Assembly: GCF_030486595.1 (NCBI RefSeq)
Contig: NZ_JAUJZH010000041.1
Coordinates: 1 to 50,752, forward strand
DNA length: 50,752 bases
From: Variovorax ginsengisoli
GTDB lineage: Bacteria; Pseudomonadota; Gammaproteobacteria; Burkholderiales; Burkholderiaceae_C
Reading direction: 5' to 3'
Each line of letters opens with the position of its first letter. The stretch's first letter is position 1. Made by a program: the position numbers and the translations under genes. The notes beneath the pieces were generated by a model. It did no database searches and was not told the origin of the DNA. It saw only the letters and a list, made by a program, of their open reading frames with translations. Below are positions 8,012 to 16,551 of the stretch, piece after piece.

Positions 8012-9421
8012 ATGCCGTCAGCAGCCAGCCCTGATCTAATCGACCGCAACTGGAGCCAGATGATGCCCTTCCAAAACGTTTGGAGCCCCGACGCCTGGCG
8101 CGCCCGACCCGCGATGCAACTGCCGACCTACGCTGACCCGGTTGCGCTGCGCGAGGCGGAAGGCCGGCTTTCGGGCCTGCCCTCACTGATCTTCCCGGGC
8201 GAAGTCTCGCAGTTGCGCTCAAGGCTCGCCGCCGTCGCCGGCAGCAAGGCCTTCCTGCTGCAGGGCGGGGATTGCGCCGAGAGCTTCGACGAGTTTGGAC
8301 AGCAACCCGTGGAATCGACGTTCCGGGTGATTCTTCAGATGGCCGTGGTGCTGACCTATGCCGCGGCATGCCCCGTCGTGAAGGTCGGGCGCATCGCAGG
8401 CCAGTTCGCCAAACCGCGATCCTCCGAGATCGAGGTTCAGGATGGCAAGTCGCTTCCCTCCTACCGGGGAGACATCATCAATGGCAGTGCCTTCGATGCG
8501 AAGGATCGCCAGCCCGACCCCTCGCGCCTGCTCAGCGCCTATTCGCATTCCGCAACCACCTTGAACCTGCTGCGAGCGCTTTCGCAGGGCGGGTTCGCTG
8601 ACCTGCATGAGGTGCATCGATGGACTGCAGATTTCGTTCGCTCGAGCCCCCAAGGCGAGCGATTTGAGGAACTGGCGGACCGCATCACGCAATCCCTCGC
8701 CTTCATGGCGGCCTGTGGGTTCGACGCCGAGCGTGCGCCGCAGTTGCACGCGGTGGAGTTCTACACCTCGCACGAGGCCTTGCACCTTCACTATGAGGAG
8801 GCGCTGACACGACTCAACGAGCGGACCGGTCGCTGGTACGGCGGCTCCGCCCACATGCTGTGGCTGGGCGAGCGGACTCGCCAGCTCGACGGTGCGCATG
8901 TGGAATACCTGCGCGGCATCGAGAACCCGATCGGGGTAAAGTTGGGCCCAACGGCCAGCCCGGACGACGTCCTGCGATTGATCGATGTGCTGGACCCCGA
9001 TGCCGGCGACGGCCGTCTGGTGTTGATCACTCGCATGGGGAGCGACGCTGTGGCCGAGCGTCTGCCGCCGTTGTTGCGTGCCGTGCGTCGTGCCGGGCGA
9101 ACGCCCGTGTGGTGCTGTGATCCCATGCACGGCAACACCGTGACCTCGTCCAATGGCTACAAGACCCGAGACTTCGGGCGTATCCTTCTGGAACTGCGAG
9201 GCTTCTTCGCCGCCCACGCGCAGGAAGGCACCTATCCGGGGGGTCTTCATTTTGAAATGACGGGTCAGGACGTCACGGAATGCCGTGGAGGCGCGCAAGC
9301 GTTGACTGACGAGGCGCTGTCCGCGCGCTACCGCAGCGCCTGCGATCCCCGATTGAACGGCTCGCAGAGCCTGGAGCTCGCATTCATGATCGCCGACGTT
9401 CTCAAGGCTGCGCGGCAATAG
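8012..9421 (+). CDS. class II 3-deoxy-7-phosphoheptulonate (DAHP) synthase
   Basis: 469 residues, the usual size of the plant/Mycobacterium-type (AroA-II) family. It condenses phosphoenolpyruvate and erythrose 4-phosphate, the first step of the shikimate pathway. Family signatures: LLQGGDCAESF (Mn-binding Cys), VVKVGRIAGQFAKPRS, GFADLHEVHRW, EALHLHYEEALTR, WLGERTRQLDGAHVEYLRG, NPIGVKLGP, ITRMGS, VWCCDPMHGNT, GGLHFEMTGQ and DPRLNGSQSLELAF. Start could be 8012 or the internal ATGs near 8060. It is unusual in sitting 3 kb from a phenylalanine/tyrosine degradation operon; class II enzymes often serve secondary metabolism or act as extra isoenzymes. No partner biosynthetic genes are visible. Confidence 0.93.
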   Translation: MPSAASPDLIDRNWSQMMPFQNVWSPDAWRARPAMQLPTYADPVALREAEGRLSGLPSLIFPGEVSQLRSRLAAVAGSKAFLLQGGDCAESFDEFGQQPVESTFRVILQMAVVLTYAAACPVVKVGRIAGQFAKPRSSEIEVQDGKSLPSYRGDIINGSAFDAKDRQPDPSRLLSAYSHSATTLNLLRALSQGGFADLHEVHRWTADFVRSSPQGERFEELADRITQSLAFMAACGFDAERAPQLHAVEFYTSHEALHLHYEEALTRLNERTGRWYGGSAHMLWLGERTRQLDGAHVEYLRGIENPIGVKLGPTASPDDVLRLIDVLDPDAGDGRLVLITRMGSDAVAERLPPLLRAVRRAGRTPVWCCDPMHGNTVTSSNGYKTRDFGRILLELRGFFAAHAQEGTYPGGLHFEMTGQDVTECRGGAQALTDEALSARYRSACDPRLNGSQSLELAFMIADVLKAARQ

Positions 9422-9457
9422 CGTAGGGCATGGCGGCGATGCGCCTTTGGCATTCGT

Positions 9458-10444
9458 CTAGTCGGAGGTCACGCCCGCCTCGCGGATCATCACTTCACGT
9501 TCCGATCGGGCGACTCGCATCCTCTTGATGTACTCGTCCGTGCTTCCTGGCAGCGCCACCATGCCGTTCTGCTGGATCACCTTCTGCACGCCAGGATCGG
9601 CCAAGGATCGCTGAACCTCGTCATGAAGTCGTCGCACGATGGCCACCGGCGTGCCGCGCGGGACCGCGAGGCCCATGTCCACCGTCGCCATGCCCACCTT
9701 GGGATAGGTCTGCGCAACGGTTGGGGTGCCGGGCAACAGCGGGAACGACTCGAACGAGGTCAGGGCGAGAATCCTCAGTTTGCCGGCCTCCGCCATCGGC
9801 GTCACGCTGGACGGCATTCCGAACAGTACGTCGACCTGGCCGCCGATCAGGTCTGTCATGGCGTTCGCGGTGCCCTTGTAGGGAACGTGTGTCCATGTGA
9901 TGCCGGTGGCCTTCCCAAGCGCTTCGGCGATCAACTGGTGCGGCGTTCCGATCCCGGGCGATGCGTAGCTCAGAGGTGTCTTGCTTTGCTTCGCGAACGT
10001 GATCAAGTCCTTCAAGGTCTTGGCCTGCATGCGATTACTCGCACTCACGGCCACGACCACCGGTGCACCCACGATGTTCGCGACCGGGCTCAAATTGGCC
10101 AACGCATCCTCGGCCGGCTTGCCCTTCAGCGCGGGATTGATTGTGTAGATGCTGTCGGCATTGAGCAGTAGCGTGTACCCGTCCGGCGGCGCTTTCGCGA
10201 CGAAGGCAGCGGCGATCTGGCCAGCGCCGCCCGGCTTGTTGTCGATCACCACGGGCTGGCGGAGCGATTCGCTCAGGGTCTTGGCGACTGCCCGAGCGAT
10301 CACGTCGGCACCGCCACCAGGGCTGTAGGGGACCACAAACGTGATGGCGCGCGTCGGATACTCCGGCGCTGCGCTCTGAGCCATCGTCGAGACGCCCGTT
10401 GCGCACAGCACCACGGACAACGCAAGTTGATGCAGAAATTTCAT
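9458..10444 (-). CDS. Bug-family tripartite tricarboxylate transporter substrate-binding protein
   Basis: 328 residues with a clear signal peptide (MKFLHQLALSVVLCATGVSTMAQSA) and the Bug/TctC hallmarks: ITFVVPYSPGGGADVIAR, VVIDNKPGGAGQIAA, PPDGYTLL, THVPYKGTANAMTDLIGGQVD, LRILALTS. Periplasmic, it binds small carboxylates or aromatic acids. No TctA/TctB membrane partners are present, as for most of the many orphan Bug proteins of Burkholderiales. It lies 28 bp downstream of, and on the same strand as, the Old Yellow Enzyme gene, so the two may be co-transcribed. Ligand unknown. Confidence 0.9.
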   Translation of the reverse strand: MKFLHQLALSVVLCATGVSTMAQSAAPEYPTRAITFVVPYSPGGGADVIARAVAKTLSESLRQPVVIDNKPGGAGQIAAAFVAKAPPDGYTLLLNADSIYTINPALKGKPAEDALANLSPVANIVGAPVVVAVSASNRMQAKTLKDLITFAKQSKTPLSYASPGIGTPHQLIAEALGKATGITWTHVPYKGTANAMTDLIGGQVDVLFGMPSSVTPMAEAGKLRILALTSFESFPLLPGTPTVAQTYPKVGMATVDMGLAVPRGTPVAIVRRLHDEVQRSLADPGVQKVIQQNGMVALPGSTDEYIKRMRVARSEREVMIREAGVTSD

Positions 10445-10472
10445 GATGTCTCTCCTACTTGTTGGGTCGTTG

Positions 10473-11573
10473 CTAGGCGGCGGTTGCCGGCTCGTCCGCC
10501 AAGGCGGGATAGTCGGTATAGCCGCGGTGGTCCGATGTATAGATACTGTCCGCGTTCAAGGGATTGAGAGGCGCATTCAATGTGAAGCGGCGGACCAGAT
10601 CGGGATTGGCGATGTAGAGGCGACCGAACGAGATCAGATCGGCGCGACGTTCCTGGAGTGCCTGTTCGGCTCGCGCTTGAGTGAACGCGTTGTTGGCGAT
10701 GTACAGGCCGGTGAAGTGCTTTCGCAGCCTGCCGTAGTCCAGTTCGTGCGTCGCAGGCATGGCGTTCGACGATCCTTCAACCATTGCGACATAGCAGATG
10801 CCCAGGCGACTCAGCTCCGTCAACGCCGTGACCATGAGCAACTCGGGATCGGAATCGACCAACTGGTAGTTCGAGGGGCTGACGGGAGAGAGTCGCACGC
10901 CGACGCGTTCGGCCCCCCAGATTTCCGCCACTGCGGTCACCACCTCGATCATGAGCCGGCATCGGTTCAGCGGCGCCCCCCCGTATCGATCGGCGCGCAG
11001 GTTGGAAGAATCCTTGAGGAACTGGTCGAGCAGATAGCCGTTTGCGGCATGAACCTCCACGCCGTCGAAGCCCGCTGCCATGGCGCGCCGCGCAGCGGCC
11101 CGATAGTCGTCGATCAAGCGACCGACCTCATTGGCTGGCAGTTCCCGTGGCACGTGCAGCGGCAGTCGACCTTCGCGCGTGCGCACGGTCCCCGTCGGCT
11201 GCACCGCCGACGGTCCGATGGGAGCCTGTCCATGGGGCTGTGTCAGTGGATGCGAGTTGCGGCCGCAATGCCAGAGCTGGAGGAACATGCGTCCACCACG
11301 CTGATGCACGCCGTCCGTAACGCGCTTCCAGCCCGCTTCCTGTGCGTCCGTGAAGATTCCAGGCGTCTCGGGCCATCCGAGACCTTCCGCGGAGATCGCA
11401 GTCGATTCCGAGATGATGAGCCCAGCGGTTGCGCGTTGTGCGTAGTACTCGGCGTTCAACGCATTCGGTAATTCGTTGGGCGAACGGTTGCGCGTCATGG
11501 GTGACATGACGATTCGGTTGGACAGTCGGTAGGGGCCGAACTCGATCGGTTCGAGCAGTATTGACTTGGTCAT
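10473..11573 (-). CDS. Old Yellow Enzyme family alkene reductase (NemA-like)
   Basis: 366 residues from ATG 11573, where the family start LLEPIEFGPYRLSNRIVMSP begins; an upstream in-frame ATG at 11645 would add an unlikely Arg/Ala-rich tail. TIM-barrel FMN flavoprotein: VMSPMTRNR, LQLWHCGR with His at the FMN face, RAMAAGFDGVEVHAANGYL, DQFLKDSSNLRADRYGG, RVGVRLSP and DLISFGRLYIANPDLV. It reduces activated C=C bonds or nitro compounds with NAD(P)H. The start overlaps an 11-bp tandem duplication (CATTGGCTGGT, 11571-11592). Its substrate is not apparent from context. Confidence 0.9.
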   Translation of the reverse strand: MTKSILLEPIEFGPYRLSNRIVMSPMTRNRSPNELPNALNAEYYAQRATAGLIISESTAISAEGLGWPETPGIFTDAQEAGWKRVTDGVHQRGGRMFLQLWHCGRNSHPLTQPHGQAPIGPSAVQPTGTVRTREGRLPLHVPRELPANEVGRLIDDYRAAARRAMAAGFDGVEVHAANGYLLDQFLKDSSNLRADRYGGAPLNRCRLMIEVVTAVAEIWGAERVGVRLSPVSPSNYQLVDSDPELLMVTALTELSRLGICYVAMVEGSSNAMPATHELDYGRLRKHFTGLYIANNAFTQARAEQALQERRADLISFGRLYIANPDLVRRFTLNAPLNPLNADSIYTSDHRGYTDYPALADEPATAA

Positions 11574-11721
11574 TGGCTGGTCATTGGCTGGTCTGCGGGC
11601 TGGCGCAGCGTGTCTCCTTGCAGCGGCCACTCTAGCCGCCATCAACAGGAGCTACCAGCGATGCTTTGGCACCGGAACGGTTCCAATTGGGAATGTCTGT
11701 GCGGCGCCCGCACTCGACTGG

Positions 11722-12426
11722 CTACGTCGGTTCGCTGCGGGCCGCTCTGACACGCTTAGGCGCCAATGCCTGCAGATGCGCAGCCAACGCCTTGGCTGCA
11801 GGTGACAGTCGCTTTTCGTCGTAGAAGCAAATGGCAAAGCTGCGCTGCGCCCAGGGATCAGTCAGCGGCAGCACCTTGAGCCCGTAGGTCGAAGCCAAGG
11901 GCTCGGCGACCTCGCGCGGATCGACCGCGATGCCGAGGTTGGCCCGAACACAGTGCAACGACGCATCGAAGGTCGAGACGACCGCCCGGTAGCTGATCGG
12001 CTTGCCGATGATCGCGGCAGCGCGCGCCAACATCGTGTGCACGGCAGTGGGCGCGGGCAGGCCCACATGGTCGTGGTCGAGTGTCTCCTCGAACGAGCAC
12101 CGCTTCTTGCTCGCGATCGGGTGTGAGGGGCCGGCGATGATCGAGAGATGGTCGTTGCGATAGGGCCGTGTCTGCAATCCCTCGAGGTCCGCGGCGTCCC
12201 AGCAGACCGCCAGAGGCGCCAGGCCTTCCCGCAAGCCGCTGACCACGTCTCGACGGAGCGCCACCTCGATGTCGATCCGGATCTCCCGGTGTTCCGGGAC
12301 CTGCAGGAACGAGGCGATGTCGTCAGGCAGGTACTCGGCAATGGAGGAGACCGTGGCGAGAACGCGCACCTGGCCCTTGAGCTCGTCGCGGTTGGAGACG
12401 GCGCCGATCGCGGCCGAAAGGTCTTA
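11722..12426 (-). pseudogene. LysR-type regulator, substrate-binding domain remnant
   Basis: The frame gives ~230 residues of the LysR effector-binding domain (RVLATVSSIAEYLPDDIASF, LAVCWDAADLEGL, NDHLSIIAGPSHPIA, NLGIAVDPREVAE, RSFAICFYDEKRLSP). It begins abruptly after an in-frame stop (TAA at ~12424-12426). The ~90-residue N-terminal helix-turn-helix is missing and replaced by an SDR fragment, so it is a truncated gene. A second, shorter and ~88% identical fragment lies at 15897-16219. No regulatory function is expected unless the domain is expressed alone. Confidence 0.75.
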
Positions 12427-12706
12427 AGCGCCCCACGTCACACCGGCAAGGCGAGGTGTGGGCTCGAAGTCGTGCATCCTCAGCACCGCCTGGGGCGTTT
12501 GCCGAGAGGACTTCGCCAGCCTGCAGCAGGTTCGCTCCGACAACAAGATGCGCTCCCCTGACTGGGAATTCGCTGTCCCAGCTGACGGATTGCTGGTCCA
12601 CCAACACCAGCTGTGCGCCCCTGTCAGCAAAGCTCTTCGCCACGACGTGGCCCCAGGTTGCCCGCGGCGCCCGTGATCAGGACTGTCTTGTCGCGGAAGT
12701 TCCTCC
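12427..12706 (-). pseudogene. short-chain dehydrogenase N-terminal fragment, frameshifted
   Basis: The minus strand reads FRDKTVLITGAAGNLG (Rossmann TGxxGxxG) and, after a one-base frameshift near 12650 (an extra G in CCTGGGGCC), VVAKSFADRGAQLVLVD. Homology fades beyond the first ~90 codons and the frame runs into the LysR remnant at 12424. The 5' end overlaps the 3' end of phhA by about 30 bp. It is an SDR oxidoreductase truncated by the same rearrangement that cut the LysR gene. Confidence 0.65.
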
Positions 12707-13609
12707 TTGCTCGATTTCCTGCTTTTGTCGGTGATAGCGCCCGGATCCTCGGGACAGGATTCGATCGGTCGCCAGTACCGTTCCCGGCTGGTGCTCGGGA
12801 AGGCCTTTGATGTGCTCGTAGACTGGAGCGAAGTCGATGCGTGCGAGCGCAAGAAGCTCATCAAGGTTGTCGATCACAAAATAGCTCTCCTGGAAATCGT
12901 CGATGCGGTAGTGCGTGCGCATCACGCGTTCGAGGTCGAAGCCGATGCGATTGGGTGACAGATCGTCAAGCGCGAATACGCTTTCGGTGAAGGACGACGC
13001 AATGCCCGCGCCATAGATCCGCATGCCATCGGCCTGCTTGACCAGTCCGAATTCGACCGTGTACCAATAGACGCGCGCCAGCTTGTCGAGCACTCCCAGT
13101 TCCTTCGCGCGAAGGCCGCCCAGACCATAGGCCTGAATGTAGTCACCGATGACAGGATTCATGAGCATCGGGACATGACCGAACACGTCATGGAAAACAT
13201 CTGGCTCTTCAAGGTAGTCCAGTTCGTGGGGCTTGCGGATAAAGTGTCCAGCGGGAAATCGCCGGTTCGCCAAGTGGTCGAAAAACACATCGTCCGGGAC
13301 GAGACCAGGGACGGCAACCACTTGCCACCCGGTCTTCTTCATGAGCACTTCGCTCAATGCCTCAAAGTTCGGGATCTGTTCCGGGCCAATTGGCAAATTC
13401 TTCATGCCCTCCACGAACTCGTCGCAAGCGCGCCCTGGCAGCAGTTTGCTTTGACGGTCGAAGAGCGTCCTCCAGACGGCATGTTCTTCGACCGAGTAGT
13501 TCGACCACCCCTGATCGATGGTCCAGTCGGGCCGGTGAGGCTGTACGTCGTCAGCGGCGAGGCCATGCTTCTTTGCCTCGCCAGACTGTTCATTGAGTTG
13601 TCGCTGCAT
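12677..13609 (-). CDS. phhA: phenylalanine 4-monooxygenase
   Basis: 310 residues, slightly longer than the usual ~260-300 of bacterial enzymes. Cytoplasmic, Fe(II)- and tetrahydropterin-dependent hydroxylation of phenylalanine to tyrosine. Iron-binding facial triad: the two His in EPDVFHDVFGHVPML and the Glu in YWYTVEFGL. FPAGHFIRKPHELDYLEEPD, YGAGIASSFTE and PNRIGFDLERVMRTHYRIDDFQ are family signatures. The C-terminal ~25 residues (DRILSRGSGRYHRQKQEIEQ) look unusual and reach into the SDR remnant, so the natural end may be altered. It is the last gene of hpd-phhB-phhA, 22 bp after phhB. Confidence 0.95.
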   Translation of the reverse strand: MQRQLNEQSGEAKKHGLAADDVQPHRPDWTIDQGWSNYSVEEHAVWRTLFDRQSKLLPGRACDEFVEGMKNLPIGPEQIPNFEALSEVLMKKTGWQVVAVPGLVPDDVFFDHLANRRFPAGHFIRKPHELDYLEEPDVFHDVFGHVPMLMNPVIGDYIQAYGLGGLRAKELGVLDKLARVYWYTVEFGLVKQADGMRIYGAGIASSFTESVFALDDLSPNRIGFDLERVMRTHYRIDDFQESYFVIDNLDELLALARIDFAPVYEHIKGLPEHQPGTVLATDRILSRGSGRYHRQKQEIEQGGTSATRQS

Positions 13610-13631
13610 GAGAGTTCTCCGGTTTCTGTCT

Positions 13632-13937
13632 TCAGGACGCCGCGATGGCTTCGTAAAGCCGTGCTGCCAGGCGGGCCATCTCGATGTCTCGCATCGAGAT
13701 GCCGCTGACGTCGTGTGTGGTCAAGGTGATGTCCACGCGGTTGTATACGTTGAACCATTCGGGATGGTGGTTGACCCTTTCCGCCGCGAGGGCCAAGCAG
13801 GTCATGAAGCCGAACGCCTGGCTGAAGTCGGCAAAAACAAGCTCGCGCTTGATCAGGCCCCCACGGGTGTCCTCGCAGCGCCACCCCGGAAGATCTGCAA
13901 GCAGTTCAGTGGCATGGGAAATCTCGAGTCTGTTCAT
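13632..13937 (-). CDS. phhB: pterin-4a-carbinolamine dehydratase
   Basis: 101 residues, the normal length. It dehydrates the 4a-carbinolamine formed by phenylalanine hydroxylase, regenerating the pterin cofactor. Motifs: LPGWRCEDTRGGLIKRELVFADFSQ, then ERVNHHPEWFNVYNRVDITLTTHD with the catalytic His-His pair. It sits 29 bp after hpd and 22 bp before phhA, the expected operon partner. Confidence 0.95.
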   Translation of the reverse strand: MNRLEISHATELLADLPGWRCEDTRGGLIKRELVFADFSQAFGFMTCLALAAERVNHHPEWFNVYNRVDITLTTHDVSGISMRDIEMARLAARLYEAIAAS

Positions 13938-13966
13938 GACATGCTTCGAAGATCAGGCGAAGACGC

Positions 13967-15055
13967 TCAACTTGTAGCAAGAACGCCGCGGCGCACCTGG
14001 TCGCGCTCGATCGACTGGAAGAGGGCCTTGAAGTTGCCTTCGCCGAAGCCCTCGCTGTAGTCGCCCTTGCGCTGGATGAACTCGAAGAAGACCGGACCCC
14101 CGAAGGCCGTCTCGGAGAAGATCTGGAGCAGCAGGCGCGGCGTGCCGCCCTCGGTGGTGCCGTCCAGCAAGATGCCGCGCGCCTGCAGTTCGCCGACCGG
14201 CTCGCCGTGGCCCGGCAGCCGCGTCTCGAGCATCTCGTAGTAGACGTCGTTGGGTGCGGTCATCAGCGGCACGCCGGCCAGCCCCAGCTGGTCGATGGTG
14301 TCGATCAGGTTGTCGGTGAGCAGCGCGATGTGCTGGATGCCCTCGCCGTTGAACTTCATCAGGTACTCCTCGATCTGGCCCGAGCCCTTGGCCGACTCTT
14401 CGTTCAGCGGGATGCGGATCTTGCCGTCGGGCGCCGTGAGCGCTTTCGGGGTGAGGCCCGTGTATTCGCCCTGGATGTCGAAATAGCGGATCTCGCGGAA
14501 GTTGAAGAGCTTCTCGTAGAAGTTGGCCCAGAACGCCATGCGGCCGCGGTAGACGTTGTGGGTCAGGTGGTCGATCACCTTCAGGCCGTGGCCGGCCGGA
14601 TGCCGCTCGACGCCTTCGACGAACTCGAAGTCGATGTCGTAGATCGACTTGCCATCCTCGAAGCGATCGATCAGGTAGAGCGGTGCGCCGCCGATGCCCT
14701 TGATCGCAGGCAGACGCAGCTCCATCGGGCCGGTGGCGATCTCGATCGGCTGGGCGCCGAGTTCCAGTGCCCGCGCGTAGGCCTTGTGCGAATCCCGGAC
14801 GCGAAACGCCATGCCGCAGGCCGAAGGGCCGTGCTCGGCGGCGAAGTAGGCCGCCGGGCTGTTGGGTTCGCGGTTGACGATGAAGTTGATGTCGCCCTGC
14901 CGGTACAGCACCACGTCCTTGGAGCGGTGCCTGGCCACGAGCTGGAAGCCGAGCTTCTCGAAGAAGGGCTCCAGCGTGTCGGGCGTGGGCGAGGCGAACT
15001 CGACGAACTCGAAGCCCATCAGGCCCATTGGGTTTTCAAAGAGGTCGGTGGTCAT
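13967..15055 (-). CDS. hpd: 4-hydroxyphenylpyruvate dioxygenase
   Basis: 362 residues from ATG 15055, preceded by GGAGC; the longer frame to 15196 runs into the promoter region. A two-domain VOC-fold Fe(II) dioxygenase converting 4-hydroxyphenylpyruvate to homogentisate. Iron ligands: His in GLKVIDHLTHNVYRG, His in GEGIQHIALLTDN and Glu in GPVFFEFIQRKGD. The typical C-terminus GFGEGNFKALFQSIERDQ is present. First gene of the hpd-phhB-phhA operon. The aminotransferase and homogentisate dioxygenase needed to finish the pathway are not in the window. Confidence 0.96.
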   Translation of the reverse strand: MTTDLFENPMGLMGFEFVEFASPTPDTLEPFFEKLGFQLVARHRSKDVVLYRQGDINFIVNREPNSPAAYFAAEHGPSACGMAFRVRDSHKAYARALELGAQPIEIATGPMELRLPAIKGIGGAPLYLIDRFEDGKSIYDIDFEFVEGVERHPAGHGLKVIDHLTHNVYRGRMAFWANFYEKLFNFREIRYFDIQGEYTGLTPKALTAPDGKIRIPLNEESAKGSGQIEEYLMKFNGEGIQHIALLTDNLIDTIDQLGLAGVPLMTAPNDVYYEMLETRLPGHGEPVGELQARGILLDGTTEGGTPRLLLQIFSETAFGGPVFFEFIQRKGDYSEGFGEGNFKALFQSIERDQVRRGVLATS

Positions 15056-15203
15056 GGTGGATGCTCCAGGGCGGTTGATAGGGGTTCGGGACCGCATGCG
15101 GGCCCCGTCGTGGTTCATCACTGTAGGCAAATTCGCCCGCAGGGATTGTGCGTATCGAGGCGGATTCGCGCCATCTACGCACGATTCATGTGACAATCTG
15201 CCT
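15056..15203. promoter_or_regulatory. divergent promoter region hpd / Lrp-type regulator
   Basis: 148 bp between two divergent starts. The Lrp/AsnC protein probably binds here to control hpd-phhB-phhA and itself, the usual arrangement. No unambiguous operator is visible by eye. Confidence 0.5.
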
Positions 15204-15683
15204 ATGTCGATAGAAACGACGCTCGATTCGATAGATCAGCGCATTATTTCGGTCCTGCAGCTAAACGGCAGGCTGTCGTACGAAGAACTTGGAACGCAGG
15301 TGGGGCTCTCCGCCTCGGCGGCGCTGCGGAGGGTGAAGCGACTCGAGGAAACGGGAGTCATTGCGGGCTACGTGGCCTTAGTGAGGGCCAAGAGGATTGG
15401 GCTGGGCCTGACCGCCTACATCAACGTCCGGATGGAGAAGCACACGGGCGGCGACAAGCGCAGCCCCATGGATCTCTTCGCGGCCGCCGTGCAGACCTGG
15501 CCGGAAGTCATCGACTGTGTCTCCCTGACGGGAGAGATGGACTATCTGATGCGCATCGTCGTGGCGGACATGGACCACTACACACGCTTCGTGATGGACA
15601 CGCTGCTCAAGCATCCGAGCGTTCAGGACTGCAAGACTAGCTTCGTGATGCGGCCAGTCAAAGCAACGATGACACTCGTGTGA
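15204..15683 (+). CDS. Lrp/AsnC-family transcriptional regulator
   Basis: 159 residues from ATG 15204 (a longer frame from 14862 overlaps hpd and is rejected). N-terminal helix-turn-helix: LDSIDQRIISVLQLNGRLSYEELGTQVGLS and AALRRVKRLEETGVIAGYVA. The C-terminal RAM domain (LTAYINVRMEKH, EVIDCVSLTGEMDYLMRIVVADMDHY) binds amino-acid effectors and builds octamers. Divergent from hpd, so it most likely senses an aromatic amino acid and activates the tyrosine/phenylalanine pathway. The effector is inferred from context only. Confidence 0.9.
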   Translation: MSIETTLDSIDQRIISVLQLNGRLSYEELGTQVGLSASAALRRVKRLEETGVIAGYVALVRAKRIGLGLTAYINVRMEKHTGGDKRSPMDLFAAAVQTWPEVIDCVSLTGEMDYLMRIVVADMDHYTRFVMDTLLKHPSVQDCKTSFVMRPVKATMTLV

Positions 15684-15896
15684 CTGACGCACGAATGTCT
15701 CCCGGATAGGGCACGCTAGACCCCGTCAATCGGAAGCACCAGTAGTGTGTTTCGGCCACATGAAGATGCCAATCTGGAATGGCAGAATGCCATCGTCGCA
15801 GCGCTCGCCGCTGTACGCGTGTCGATGTCGAAAGGGCGAGAAATCGGTGCTCGAGTGCGCTCCGAGAACGCACCTCTACCCTCGGCGTCACGTGGC

Positions 15897-16219
15897 GTCC
15901 CGGCGAGTCGTCGCCAACGCCTGCAGATGCGCAGCCAACGCCATGGCCGCAGGTGACAGGCGCTTCTCGTCGTAGAAGCAGATGGCGAAACTGCGCTGCG
16001 CCCATGGATCGGTCAGCGGCAGCACCTTCAGTCCATAGGTCGAAGCCACCGGCTCCGCGACCTCGCGCGGAACGACCGCGATCCCGAGGTTGGCGCGGAC
16101 ACAGCGCAACGAGGCATCGAAGGTCGAAACGACGGCGCGATAGCTGATCGGCTTGCCGATGATGGCGGCGGCGCGCGCCAGCATCGTGTGCACGGCCGTC
16201 GACGCGGGGAGACCGACAT
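15897..16219 (-). pseudogene. LysR C-terminal fragment, interrupted by 172-bp element
   Basis: About 105 codons matching the last half of the LysR remnant at 11.75-12.08 kb (VGLPASTAVHTMLARAAAII, RAVVSTFDASLRCVRANLGI, FAICFYDEKRLSP). The DNA is ~88% identical. Homology ends exactly at 16219, where the inverted-repeat element copy B begins, so the gene was broken there. It lies in the same orientation as the other fragment. Confidence 0.7.
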
Positions 16220-16392
16220 GGGGTAGTCGTACCTTCGGTGGAGATTGATACGCTCGGAGCCGGAAATCCAATGCACGACAACCACTTATGGGCGACGCAC
16301 CTCTGCGCGAAAACCGTCTGGCGTAAGTTGTTGATATTCAAAGGGAAATTTCTCGCAACCGTATCAAACCGCACGATAAGAATGACTACCCC
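16220..16392. mobile_element. 173-bp inverted-repeat element, copy B
   Basis: Begins GGGGTAGTCGTACC and ends GACTACCCC. Same architecture as copy A (7565-7736): ~34-bp imperfect inverted ends and a core with GTAAGTTGTTGATATTCAAA (16323-16342) and CTCGCAACCGTATCAAA. Its left end abuts a LysR coding fragment, consistent with insertion into that gene. No target duplication can be proved, since the right flank is not LysR sequence. Confidence 0.5.
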
Positions 16393-16551
16393 GACCCGTG
16401 GGACAACGCCATCTCCGGCACCATCCGAACGGTGACGATCAAGCACAAGGACTAGCTGAAAACGGTATGCCAACGCAGGCGGCTTCGCTGTATGAGATCT
16501 TTCGCGGTGGCATGCGTGCTTTGGTACCGCGAACCTCGCGCCGTTCGCCGC

